From positions 5,472,259 to 5,536,258 of the forward strand of contig OX442320.1 of assembly GCA_949358305.1 (NCBI GenBank): a stretch of 64,000 nt of DNA, in the 5' to 3' direction. Origin of the DNA: Strigamia acuminata. Taxonomy: Eukaryota > Arthropoda > Chilopoda > Geophilomorpha > Linotaeniidae. Position numbers and translations under genes: made by a program. How positions within the stretch are numbered: position 1 is the first letter of the stretch; every line of letters starts with the position of its first letter. Below are positions 13,801 to 19,954 of the stretch, one piece after another. The notes under the pieces are model-generated. The model saw nothing but the letters and a program-made list of their open reading frames with translations. It ran no database searches and was not told where the DNA came from.

Positions 13801-16800
13801 GGCCGACTTACCATTTCAGCATTCAAATCTGCGCCCACGACATACGTACGAGGAGCGGAGCACGCACCGTTTGAAGGAATACACGCAGAAAGTGACGAAA
13901 AGGATCGGAGCGGAAGCGAACCGGGACACTCACTTCGTGACGGGACGATCCAGACCAGCATTGGACGTCTCTTCAGTCATCGTTGAGGAAAACGGAGCGG
14001 TTGGTGGAGCGCCTATTGCGTCGCCTGTCATCGAATCGACTAAAGAGCTTTCGTTGGGCGATCAAGTGATTAAAAAGGTAAAGAAGAATGAAGAAAACAG
14101 AAGAGAGAGAGAGAAAATTAGTAATATCAACACGATGTCGACCCCGATTATCAAAACGGAATCGAGTGTGACGGCAGCGGAGGCGAAGTCAACCAACGTT
14201 ACTACGGTGACCACTGCTGCGCCAATCATCATTCCTTACTTTTATGTCGTGAAGAACAAATCGTCTTTGATTGAGACGTCCGAGTCAAGCCAAGCTGCTC
14301 AATCTGTCGATACCACTACTGTGACCCAATCTAATGTGACGCCCAAGATGATAACTTCAGTTGCTGCGACATCGGTGCCGATTACGTACTCCAAAATTGC
14401 AACTTCAAACACACAAATGGACACAATTGCTGATTTTAACAAAAAACTAATTAAAGCTGATTTTTCCCCACAGGTTGACCAAGATATTAAGGCGTTGTTG
14501 AATTTCACACCGTCTTCGTCCATCGCGAATATCGCTGCCGAAATTGCGAGAGATGCGGAGGAGTGCGCAAAGATCCACGACGTCAAGAAATTGGAAAGCA
14601 AGATTTCTAATCCAATTGCTAAGGCCATTTCAGCGGTCTCAAACGGATCAACGTCGTCTGAAGGATGCGCATCTCTAAAGCCACGTTATCTCCAGGGATT
14701 CGACCGAAATGGATGTACGATGCGCCCAGACCGTATTTTCACTCAGATGTCCGAAATATTCCGGCGCCACGAGCTTGAGATACTGTACCCCATGGAGAAC
14801 AGAGGTCAAGGACGAATCAACCTGAGATCAGAAGGATGGAGCGAACTTTTTAAGATGTCGATTAATTTGGATTTCAACGTCAGCGCCTCGGACTTCAAGA
14901 CGGTCGTCGGAACGATTTCCGGACGCCTCGGGAACATCGCGAAGGAAATTGAAGCGAAAATGACAAAGGACTGTACCGGAGACGAGCACGCGGTGCATCA
15001 CCTCATTGTGCACGCAGTGCACTTTAACCTAAAAGAGATCATCACCCAAATGCATCAGAGTCGTCGCGACGCCGTTAAACGATTTCGTGAGGCAGACGCG
15101 CTCAAGGAGGCCCAGCGACTGGAGGACGAGAGAAATGCGCCCGCCAAACCACCGCTGGATCCGGAATTGATCATGACGGAGGATGAAATTAAGAACTTTT
15201 CAGAGAAGATTCTCATCGAACTGGCGCCTGAGAAATTGGTGCAACAATTCGAGGATGCGATTGCTGAGAATCCAAGACTGGCGGATCCCCGAACCAAATA
15301 TTCGTTCAGATACGATCCCGTAATTGTGGCGGACACCGGAAAACTCGCCTCGGAGTTATCATCGGATATGGGTTCCTCGATGTCGGATGTCGAGTCGCTT
15401 CGCGAATCAACGGGCGACGAGGAGAACCACAAGGCATTCCTGGCGGCGCAAGAACACAACAAGATTGAGGTAATTCAGGCCGACGAGCCCTTCAAACTTC
15501 CTGGAGTTGGACGGGGCGGTGCAAAGGCTGGACGTCGATCGCCGTTAATGTCAAAAATGCCTAAGATGATTTTGACACCGCCAAAGGAGAGTGACGACAG
15601 TGCAAACGAGGTTGTCCCACGTGAGAGTCTGCATGAACCACCACGGCCCAAGGAAAAACGTCTCGTGGAGCCGACTTGCGCATTGGCAATCATGGAGGAA
15701 ATCATCCCGATCGACGAGATTGTTTATTCGCTTCCGTGGGAACCAACTGTTAAATTGGTCGTGGATTGGAAGATTTTGTCACGCCTTTTCGAGACGATTA
15801 TATTCTCGGACCTTCACCTTGACCACACCAAGGGAGAAAAGGTGTTGGCCGACCTTAAACAATATTATATTGAACATTTCCTTTACCGAGTTAACCGAAT
15901 TAGCCGGAAGTGCTACGCGACTTCTAAACAACAGGTGAGAGTGATCCTCGTGAAAACAGCGCTTAGATTGATTTATTGTGCAATCGACGGTTCTGGCCCA
16001 TCTGCATTTATGGATGGCAACGTCTAAAAGATTGTATTTGAAAACCTACAGTGACTTTGCGCCTTCTAAAAACCCATATACGAACTGTTGTGTGTGTGGA
16101 CTTTATTGTGATAATTGTGATACAGACGATAAGTGTTATAATTGTTTAAAATGTGATTGTTATGCGCCTCGATGAAGATTTTTTACGTAAAGTTCCGTGA
16201 AAACTCAAACGCCTACGAAAGAAGATAATATTCGTTTGCGAACTTTTTATTTTTTGATATTTATATTTTACTAATCATTTTTTGCTAATCATTTTTATTA
16301 ACCATTGTGATCATTGAAAATTTTGCTATCCTTATATTGTGATAATTGACGCCAAATCAGCGCCTAATCGATATTTTTATTTGCTAATAATTTACATTTT
16401 TATAGAAATTTTGCCACCCATAGGCATTGTTAATTAATCCTAAATTATTTCATCCTCTAGTCATAACAAAAAGTGTCATTGTTGATTCCAAGTGTTATCA
16501 AATAATTTAACAAATTTTATTATTTTGTTTAGAATTTAGTCGTAATTAGCGCCTAAACGTCTATTGATTCTGTTAATTTTTAATCAAACGATTTTTTACA
16601 ATATTCCTCCCCTAAACCCATTTGTTTGTATTTGTTTGTTCTTGTCTGTAGTTGCGCCAAGTTGTGCGCCTGTTGCGTCTGTCCAAATAAATCCCTACCT
16701 GTGTTATGTGTTTATTATGAGATTAATGTTGTTGATTCATTATTTTTATTTATTTATATGTTCAAATTTTTATCAATCATGTTTGTTAACTCCATTTAGA

Positions 16801-18667
16801 TGTTGATTATATAAAAACCATATAATAAACATCTAGGTGGGGGGGAATGTCACGGTCCTGACTTTAGACAGTAATAATTTTCGAAATTTTAAGCGCATTT
16901 TGCGCCTTTCCTTTAGTTTTCCCCTAATTTTATTGAAAAATTGCTCTAGTTTCTTTGGATTATTTTATTTTTCCCAAATCTAAATTTATTATTTTATTTT
17001 ATTTTATTTTCCTTATTTTTGATATTTATCTTTAATTTGGCCTGGTTTTAATCACCCCATCCAGACAATTCATGAGAATTCTGCAATAAGTTGATCTAAT
17101 CGCGCTCTAAATTTACATATTTCACCCCTGGTCGCCTGTTGACTGCCCAGTCCCCATTGGAAATTGACTTGGCCTTTGACATGTGATCAGAGGTGACTTG
17201 TTCTGTCAAGACATTTTTGACGGAGAGAATAATTTTCGCCTTCGACTAGTCAACATCTTCTGTCTCAAACTGGAAGATTTCCAAGTGCGATTATGTTGCG
17301 TCTCAACGCATACGGTCACATTGCAGCCCGAATTCTCATGTTAGTCTAACTAACCACAACATTTATTATTTGCCCATTATTTGCGTACGAATTACTGGAA
17401 AAAAGGCGTATTCGACGGTCTCAATTCGTCAATACATTTTATGCCACGACTGTGACTTCCTCCTCAGCCTAGACATTTTGAACTCATACTCGTCTCAATT
17501 GCGTATTCATTTCATTATCGACGGTTCGACGACGTTGTCTGCGGTTTGGTACCTGTTTGCGCGTTCACCCAACGTTTGCGCGTGTTCAAGAGAAGAAACA
17601 TACTCTTCGTAAGTACGCCTAGCATATGACGACATTTTCCCTAGTGAAGAACGATATTTGGTCTTAAAATTCGAGTATCAACGTTCGCCATTTTGTACGG
17701 CGCCCGAATTGAATCCTGCACCCATAAAATACAGATAGACGCTGTCTTAACCTAGCTACCACCCCCGGCAAAGTTTTAAGAGTTGCAGCGCCTGCGAACC
17801 TAAATTTTCTGGTTATTACAATCCCTGGAAATTCTTAAATTTCCGAAACCATTGTTAAAAAGTCGACTACGACGTGACAACCTTTTCTGCAGAATATTTT
17901 CGGCTGACAATTTTTCTGCCAAATTCTGCAGAGAAAAAAGATTTTGTGCAGAATTTTTTCGACAGGCAAATTTTCTGCAGAATTCTACAGATTTTTTTAT
18001 CTGGGGAACCGCAAGAGCTGTTGTACTCGTTGTACTCATTCTTGAGTTATGACATTTAATAAATAAATTAATAAATTAATCATTGAATTTTTTATTTTCT
18101 AGAATACTCCAACAGGTGCATTATCTGTCGGATGGAAAAAAATGAAGTCAGATTTAATGAAATATGTTGTGGAATCCAATGTAAAGGGTTTGGAATTAGT
18201 TTACAAGGAACAAAATGCTTATGTTATGGAGAGTGCCTCCCTCACTGTCCTTCTGAATGGAAACTGTTCTTTTGCTTTTGTTAAAAATACAGTTCAGCAG
18301 AGTGATTTGTGCATTGGTTATAGAAGAGGATTTGTCTACAAGAACTTATTCAATACATAGTATGTGATATGAACTACAAATATTTAATAGAATTAATTTT
18401 TTTGTTCTTTGCAGTGTTCAGGCATTGAAAGAAAATGGAATTCTCAAGAAAATCGACAAGGACAATCTTCCCTTGGACCACAATGAAGTGTGTAAAGACA
18501 AAAACTTGTTTGCTGCTTTAAAACTGCCCAAAGTTGTGGGACTATTTTTCACACTGAGTGCAGGAATTGTATTTTCCTTATTGCTTTTGACAGTTGAAAT
18601 TTGTTTTTTTAAATACCCGCCACATTCCCTCAATAAGTGCTTTCAATTCAGGTCAAAGATCTGGTGA
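1867..18667 (+). CDS. IR-A: variant ionotropic glutamate receptor
   Basis: Predicted ligand-gated cation channel subunit of the plasma membrane, probably chemosensory as for other arthropod IRs. I assemble 11 exons: 1867-1936, 2201-2326, 2399-2553, 2628-2759, 2829-2987, 3364-3470, 3535-3625, 3796-4156, 4219-4436, 18103-18359, 18415-18667. All have GT/AG borders and a continuous frame (1929 nt, 642 aa). Visible features are an N-terminal hydrophobic signal peptide, a short N-terminal domain, S1 from about residue 200, M1 about 330-352 (FSSVAWTCISFLTILAAFLL), a pore-loop region, M3 ending HYSSTLTSILTV (the counterpart of the iGluR SYTANLAAF motif), S2 in exon 10 and M4 about 597-624 followed by a short tail. 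Exon sizes and phases match IR-C and IR-D except exon 7 (91 versus 64 nt), exon 8 and the terminal exon. Intron 9 is 13.7 kb because Gypsy-1 lies in it. The exact ligand cannot be inferred. Confidence 0.85.
4773..5813 (+). repeat. Gypsy-1 5' LTR
   Basis: 1041 bp, TGTCACGG...GTGACA. It matches 16848-17879 almost base for base. The difference I can see in length is a 9-bp segment (tttcacgaa) near position 5661 that is missing from the 3' copy. A potential splice donor (cttcgtaagtacg) occurs near 5533 and could serve subgenomic transcripts, although this is inference. Confidence 0.95.
5818..5835 (+). promoter_or_regulatory. Gypsy-1 primer binding site (tRNA-Arg-like)
   Basis: tggcgacctagacaggat begins 4 nt after the LTR. 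Its complement would be a tRNA 3' end finishing in GGTCGCCA. The tggcgacc start resembles the tRNA-Arg primer site of the 412/mdg1 group. The tRNA identity is from memory and not searched. Confidence 0.65.
5964..7880 (+). CDS. gag: Gypsy-1 Gag polyprotein
   Basis: A 638-residue structural protein expected to form the cytoplasmic particle and package element RNA. The first half is rich in E, R and Q and probably forms helices and coiled coil (about residues 50-190). An R/P/G-rich linker follows. A Gag core lies at about 295-460, with W/L-rich motifs such as RWWMAL and WEDFELVFRQVF. The C-terminus has CPVCGKEW rather than a classical CCHC zinc knuckle. Translation starts at the ATG at 5964, about 130 nt after the primer site. 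The last 67 nt overlap pol in the -1 frame, and a slip heptamer sits in that overlap. Confidence 0.85.
   Translation: MASRDALSQSSVSDVEAEQAHTLPLPDSPTHEPDQQQDLLVQPISTDVPFSNPWRTYAQMEADQLQHEREAATARDQWEENRRHLQDSLMERRQIVDGMRAVREDIQRGPPPPYQPAFMQPEPQQHRRNPPALTMEALMRVLREDRRELQHELRQELLESMRQIRRELNDRVEEFIHSHNERTQPEPPAPEAGSGATRRGREGARGADFSFGDTGRASGPRRTGSYSPRRRQQHSQQRDTTFNVPRDPPPDPDPDSAQRGSQGIPLSASRQLPHTRSQLSLESEDQRQAAQVGRYKLKVEKIPYFDPDEATFDTVDLFLGKLYAHMFTMGAPEEIYLKVYVVLALRNRAQRWWMALTPKPNNWEDFELVFRQVFSINSALANVKLSQRKQKPGESTMSFLSEMIHYLNIAGYKDKGLQWERVQGMMQTQVVQLMRSWCIRTIDDAVKMGNDVDNRLQLDSLRTFEYKQCGVSDQEMPLPAGVGPATRTRTEEEKLNQQSTSSRSGRFSRFNKVFTALLEDMSACALDPEDPNGEETNKDPPKESASAAAQKSDVHAMTATTAPTPRTDTQHTCPKDVVIFPAAKEAPSEPKLPKNAMWRKTPTDKWFMSDRQSWRPVCPVCGKEWSRQSGNASGLLKA
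7814..12622 (+). CDS. pol: Gypsy-1 Pol polyprotein (PR-RT-RH-IN)
   Basis: The open frame has 1602 codons and lies -1 relative to gag, so it is probably made as a Gag-Pol fusion by frameshifting at 7850-7856. An aspartic protease motif (LLDSGAQ) is near codon 178. The reverse transcriptase active site YLDD is near 656. RNase H starts with TDAS near 805. The integrase zinc domain (H-x-H ... CEPC) spans about 1234-1268, followed by the D, D, E catalytic residues near 1296, 1355 and 1391 (IDYYGK, SDNAP, NLAERLN). A charged, proline-rich insert separates RNase H from integrase (about 970-1130). No internal stop is present. The first codons listed before the slip site are probably not used. Confidence 0.93.
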   Translation: MPRLWQGVESSVGKRKRPAQSMSPESGSDINIRDSTEKKTEESPDVDRSTTPSTPTPEAPSAVREDNNKSLTPSTDIKLTTLIKTDSSKSKTKIPGVVTPQPTKSAQLSSVKAKETPKKPTSLTTQSETLQTNFVLLSPEELQKSEEPRIEITKTDRFNREAPYIKITWANVSFVALLDSGAQTCVMSESLFNKLKANMGLELLELHETVRTAADDKIPVKGSVKLSVRAPLAVISFICLIIPKTSEDLLLGRDFCRAVGLCTDFELCQWYLKGSQERRQFMTLEQANKSESVLLFPIRKPDDTKDSTKDVPKVSINNINCILLEHRPLSQEIFEYPNDDAQHQIKRIRNRTRDQWSLIWSPRRKDFIKKSRRFNSSLFSTLSQRRRARRQRRRLYELSPTIKQLNTQGRRLLRRVDENALMARVHNHSTISEPPLDVNVLQYQPSSDPTQLDWIYDQLWSSLTVPQIRLLIQTLRPISKVFREEVGLCNNTQFEVNLKPDFRPIHVPVRPVNPAKKMVIDAYLDQKLKQGIIRRSKSDCAVAPVVVPKKTGDWRTAMDFRPMNAQTLPDVYPLPDIDNIFSYLGGSNWFSIIDGREAFHQIGVRPGDERFLAFITHRGLFEYVRMPFGPINGPATLQRAMNKTLSKYLYKFVFVYLDDVIIFSKTFEEHVQHLKIILQALDEAGFTMNANKTELCRTSLEVLGHIVEAGHIKPNPNKVTAIQYFPAPTNIKELQRFKGMIGYYQSFFPNYSKTCEVFRPLLKKDSEWNWTIQHQEAFNSLKRGLAEPTLHRRFPDWTKPYILQTDASYSGLGAALMQLNDQGERTPIAFASRALNSAEKNYSVTEIECLAAVWAVKRFRVYLEMMNFYLESDHLSLKWLFQQREPKGRLARWVLSLSEYKFTFLYCSGAQNRVADALSRAPVEPSEPLDADDSPLVDETCYIAYFDDPNDWPKLPIINIIGVGLAAAQQRNNAAVMTRAQRRQQQIKPKLGRPKGSKNKKRPPPNYQVLTRARARQQKQVSTPPGAVVPLPPIMSPLPSPNVPTASFPTPDVLSPPAGPSGAARPNFDGYGGQDSDSSDDSTTYQPAWMGRAGFMPQQVRQDRSQFQRNASRRPVADEQQDEEEDEAERLHEAPQDHQPFRLIPNINEIIRRQHEDTWSAELIEYLDQGHLPNDQVQAARIKYRAVDFVIYKGMLCRYPPIDINKIRRRRQIYLPLILREQYFKALHYPPSCGHLGVEKTLHRLRARVYWPKMKEDVLLWIQKCEPCQRAKPLNRLPYGPMIMAKPRHLFHTIYIDYYGKKPRSIGGHCYALVIVDAASRWLDVRLTETSDWKTTIKQLQGFIQRWAFPKVIISDNAPAFRSMEFQAACQSFGAINRYTAVYHPQGNLAERLNQALKNCILAYIEEHVRWDVHIGYFVLAINSAYQASLQYSPYQMVTGQEARYPGDFDSDTDDGQPLPPARARETHELMRELRNGATANLQKAQIRHKRWFDRKRRPHDFKPGDFVSIKNRQLSSADRQFAAGLRQRTEGVYVIHKLTGPNTVILMDKDGRRMLPYNVVELRHWFNNDDDLDQTDATMIEKHVAAFTSEIETIIASFSIK
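7850..7856 (+). promoter_or_regulatory. Programmed -1 ribosomal frameshift heptamer
   Basis: G GGA AAC in the gag frame (tcg gga aac) is a canonical X XXY YYZ slip sequence, the same heptamer used by some primate betaretroviruses. Slipping back one base enters pol exactly (next codons cgc aag cgg). The gag stop lies 24 nt downstream. I did not resolve a downstream pseudoknot by eye. Confidence 0.75.
12623..13153 (+). other. Gypsy-1 spacer between pol and third ORF
   Basis: 531 nt without an ORF. It contains a GC-rich inverted-looking segment near 12860-12920 (gaggcgaccccgtagcgaga) and a candidate splice acceptor (tttcttttag) near 13131, 23 nt before the third-ORF ATG. This would suit expression from a spliced RNA, as for envelope genes of insect errantiviruses. 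It is not proven by sequence. Confidence 0.45.
13154..16027 (+). CDS. Gypsy-1 third ORF with DnaJ-like zinc ribbon; not Env
   Basis: 957 codons, function unknown. Near the N-terminus two motifs of the form CxxCxGxG occur (CPVCSGTG at residue 56 and CRACRGGG at residue 75), which is the pattern of the zinc-binding repeats in DnaJ-type proteins. Next comes a conserved-looking globular part up to about residue 250, a long S/T/V-rich low-complexity linker (about 290-460), a second folded region (about 500-640, with HAVHHLIVHAVHF), a charged stretch with acidic patches, and a final domain near 850-950. No signal peptide, transmembrane segment or furin site is visible, so a standard envelope protein is unlikely. 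Its intact length within a degenerate background implies selection in the element. It could be a nucleic-acid-binding or particle accessory protein, but this is inference. Confidence 0.8.
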   Translation: MASYDPKVMITIPKPTQKGYPKYLPMPPIEASGEGLVPRFHPDHPNDQSFPNYELCPVCSGTGFEIYQLRAPRECRACRGGGDLRRCKFRKWMRLMFAYVLGYESIDKTSLAGVDFPPPRIPFGSANAIARFRHAHASYLARIKQLAKEKGIRPLTWKYPEGAYIIAGEQPAELPDQFVTPEGKTYDVESGIELCLTAPNVIADAKKAYSEPERVAADLPFQHSNLRPRHTYEERSTHRLKEYTQKVTKRIGAEANRDTHFVTGRSRPALDVSSVIVEENGAVGGAPIASPVIESTKELSLGDQVIKKVKKNEENRREREKISNINTMSTPIIKTESSVTAAEAKSTNVTTVTTAAPIIIPYFYVVKNKSSLIETSESSQAAQSVDTTTVTQSNVTPKMITSVAATSVPITYSKIATSNTQMDTIADFNKKLIKADFSPQVDQDIKALLNFTPSSSIANIAAEIARDAEECAKIHDVKKLESKISNPIAKAISAVSNGSTSSEGCASLKPRYLQGFDRNGCTMRPDRIFTQMSEIFRRHELEILYPMENRGQGRINLRSEGWSELFKMSINLDFNVSASDFKTVVGTISGRLGNIAKEIEAKMTKDCTGDEHAVHHLIVHAVHFNLKEIITQMHQSRRDAVKRFREADALKEAQRLEDERNAPAKPPLDPELIMTEDEIKNFSEKILIELAPEKLVQQFEDAIAENPRLADPRTKYSFRYDPVIVADTGKLASELSSDMGSSMSDVESLRESTGDEENHKAFLAAQEHNKIEVIQADEPFKLPGVGRGGAKAGRRSPLMSKMPKMILTPPKESDDSANEVVPRESLHEPPRPKEKRLVEPTCALAIMEEIIPIDEIVYSLPWEPTVKLVVDWKILSRLFETIIFSDLHLDHTKGEKVLADLKQYYIEHFLYRVNRISRKCYATSKQQVRVILVKTALRLIYCAIDGSGPSAFMDGNV
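15978..16175 (+). CDS. Small cysteine-rich ORF overlapping the third ORF
   Basis: 65 codons in another frame, overlapping the last 50 nt of the third ORF. The C-terminal part, after the third-ORF stop, holds ten cysteines in about 26 residues (CCVCGLYCDNCDTDDKC then YNCLKCDC). Such density is unusual for chance coding in this AT-rich tract. It could be a separate small metal-binding protein or a frameshifted tail of the third ORF. No other family member is available to decide. Confidence 0.35.
   Translation: MQSTVLAHLHLWMATSKRLYLKTYSDFAPSKNPYTNCCVCGLYCDNCDTDDKCYNCLKCDCYAPR
16176..16835 (+). other. Gypsy-1 3' untranslated region
   Basis: AT-rich, no convincing ORF. It links the last ORF to the polypurine tract. 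Confidence 0.5.
16836..16847 (+). promoter_or_regulatory. Gypsy-1 polypurine tract
   Basis: ggtgggggggaa lies immediately before the 3' LTR and is the expected primer for plus-strand DNA synthesis. One T interrupts the purines. Confidence 0.8.
16848..17879 (+). repeat. Gypsy-1 3' LTR
   Basis: 1032 bp copy of 4773-5813 with only two substitutions that I could see (ttgacgg to tcgacgg near 17519, and caggag to caagag near 17589) and one 9-bp deletion near 17736. Confidence 0.95.
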
Positions 18668-19087
18668 ATTTCATGTGATTATTGATCAATAATACCCATA
18701 CATATTTTATCTAAGTACGTAAAACCCACACAGGTGGACTAAAACTTGCAATATTTCTATCAATAAATACTTAAATAGCAGTTCCTCTGAGGACATCTGC
18801 ACCATAATGACATGCAATCCCCACTAGAGTCACTTTTGTTGAATAGAGACAATATTGAATAATAAATTCGATAAAATATTGATAAATTACATGGAGAGTC
18901 AAGGAGTAATTACTTAAGGTAAAATGTTTAAGTTTTGCAAATATTTACTTGTGGAAACTGTGAGCAAGTGGTAAGACCACTAGAACTGATGCAATGCAAA
19001 TAGAATAATATCAACAATTTGTGTAATGGCCATTTTATTAAAGTCTTTTATTTGCACCAATGTTCATGGTCTCTTTGATCTTTAGCC
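18668..19087 (+). other. IR-A downstream region with relic IR upstream sequence
   Basis: Non-coding. From about 18895 to 19050 it is clearly similar to the region upstream of IR-B (about 37858-38015): both share gtcaag-agt, ataaaatgttt/gtaaaatgttt, gcaaatatttac, gaaactgtgagcaag and aactgatgcaatg. It therefore looks like the 5' flank of a further, now lost, IR copy. Gypsy-2 is inserted directly downstream. Confidence 0.5.
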
Positions 19088-19907
19088 TGTCGCGTCCTAC
19101 TTGGTATAGGTTTAAATAGCGCTAACGTGTAATACTTTACCTGTGATCAATTATGTAAATACCCAAATGAATACCAAATGTATGTAAATAAACAGGTAAT
19201 TTATTCACCAGGCTTTATGCCTTTAAAATACACTCAGTAATAATTCTAGAGTCGACGTGGTCAGCGTCGAACAAAGGATTTCTCAAGATGGCGTCGTCGA
19301 TTCCGCGTGGTCGGCGGAACAAAGGCGGCGTCTCGAGTTGTCGTTAATTCGTCACGGATTCGTCTTCACGGACGCGGTGGAATGCTCTTTCGAGTCTTCT
19401 ATCCGTGCCTGTTGTCTAGGGTTTGTTTAGCGTCGCAGAGGCCTCGTCTAGGAACTTTGGGGTTCCCTACAAAGCACTCGGACACTTACTTCGGCGAATA
19501 ATCGTCTGGGCGATTATTCTGGGTGATTTCACAAGGGCTATTCTCGTGCTTTCGCAGGAATAGCTCGCAAGTGACTTCGTGAGAGTTACAGTTTGCACTT
19601 TACTCAGCGATCCTCGATCAATCCTAACTTGTAGTTGAAGTTGGCCTGACGGTGAGGTAGTTGCTGTGTTCTTGGTGTCGTTTGTGTAAGTTCTGTCTTT
19701 AGGCGGGAAACACAGCCTTTTATGCAGTGGGGTGAAGGGCCGGCGATCAACCAATGGGGGCTGACCACCAGCCGCTTCCTCCCCCTCGGGGCACACACCT
19801 GCCATGGGGAGGTGGAGCCAACTCGGGGGGGAACGACTCTTTAATCATAGTGACTCATAGGACAAGTATCCGCCCTGGGGGGACACTTATCCAACTGGGT
19901 CACCACA
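19088..19907 (-). repeat. Gypsy-2 3' LTR (left end)
   Basis: 820 bp, TGTCGCGTCC...CACCACA on the + strand. It reads the same as 31138-31957. Confidence 0.95.
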
Positions 19908-19922
19908 CGTCCCTCCTCCAGC
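19908..19922 (-). promoter_or_regulatory. Gypsy-2 polypurine tract
   Basis: On the minus strand the bases next to the 3' LTR are tggaggagggacg, nearly all purine, as required for plus-strand priming. Confidence 0.65.
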
Positions 19923-19954
19923 TTCGATCTCGGATCGGAGCGATCTCAATTTTC

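Larger units (their letters stand above)
4773..17879 (+). mobile_element. Gypsy-1: full-length Ty3/Gypsy-type LTR retrotransposon
   Basis: A 13.1-kb element flanked by the 4-bp duplication ACCT (4769-4772 and 17880-17883). Order: 5' LTR, tRNA primer site, gag, pol (protease, reverse transcriptase, RNase H, integrase), a long third ORF, a purine tract and 3' LTR. The order RT-RNase H-integrase is that of Ty3/Gypsy. I see only two substitutions and one 9-bp indel between the LTRs, and all ORFs are open, so the insertion is recent and possibly still competent. It lies in sense orientation in intron 9 of IR-A, so its transcription and polyadenylation signals run with the host gene. Confidence 0.95.
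4606..18006. mobile_element. CTGCAG-rich MITE split by Gypsy-1
   Basis: The left part (4606-4772) begins cccaggagaaaaaggttctg and contains three copies of a roughly 32-bp unit built on ttctgcagaatgctgcag. The right part (17880-18006) has the same CTGCAG motifs and ends cagatttttttatctgggg, the inverted counterpart of the left end. Without the retrotransposon the element would be about 290 bp. The two halves are separated exactly at the Gypsy-1 target duplication. The superfamily is unknown. Confidence 0.55.

Noticed and set aside
13154-16027. Interpretation of the Gypsy-1 third ORF as an envelope gene
   Set aside because: No signal peptide, transmembrane helix or cleavage site is visible. 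The cysteines form zinc-type motifs instead.
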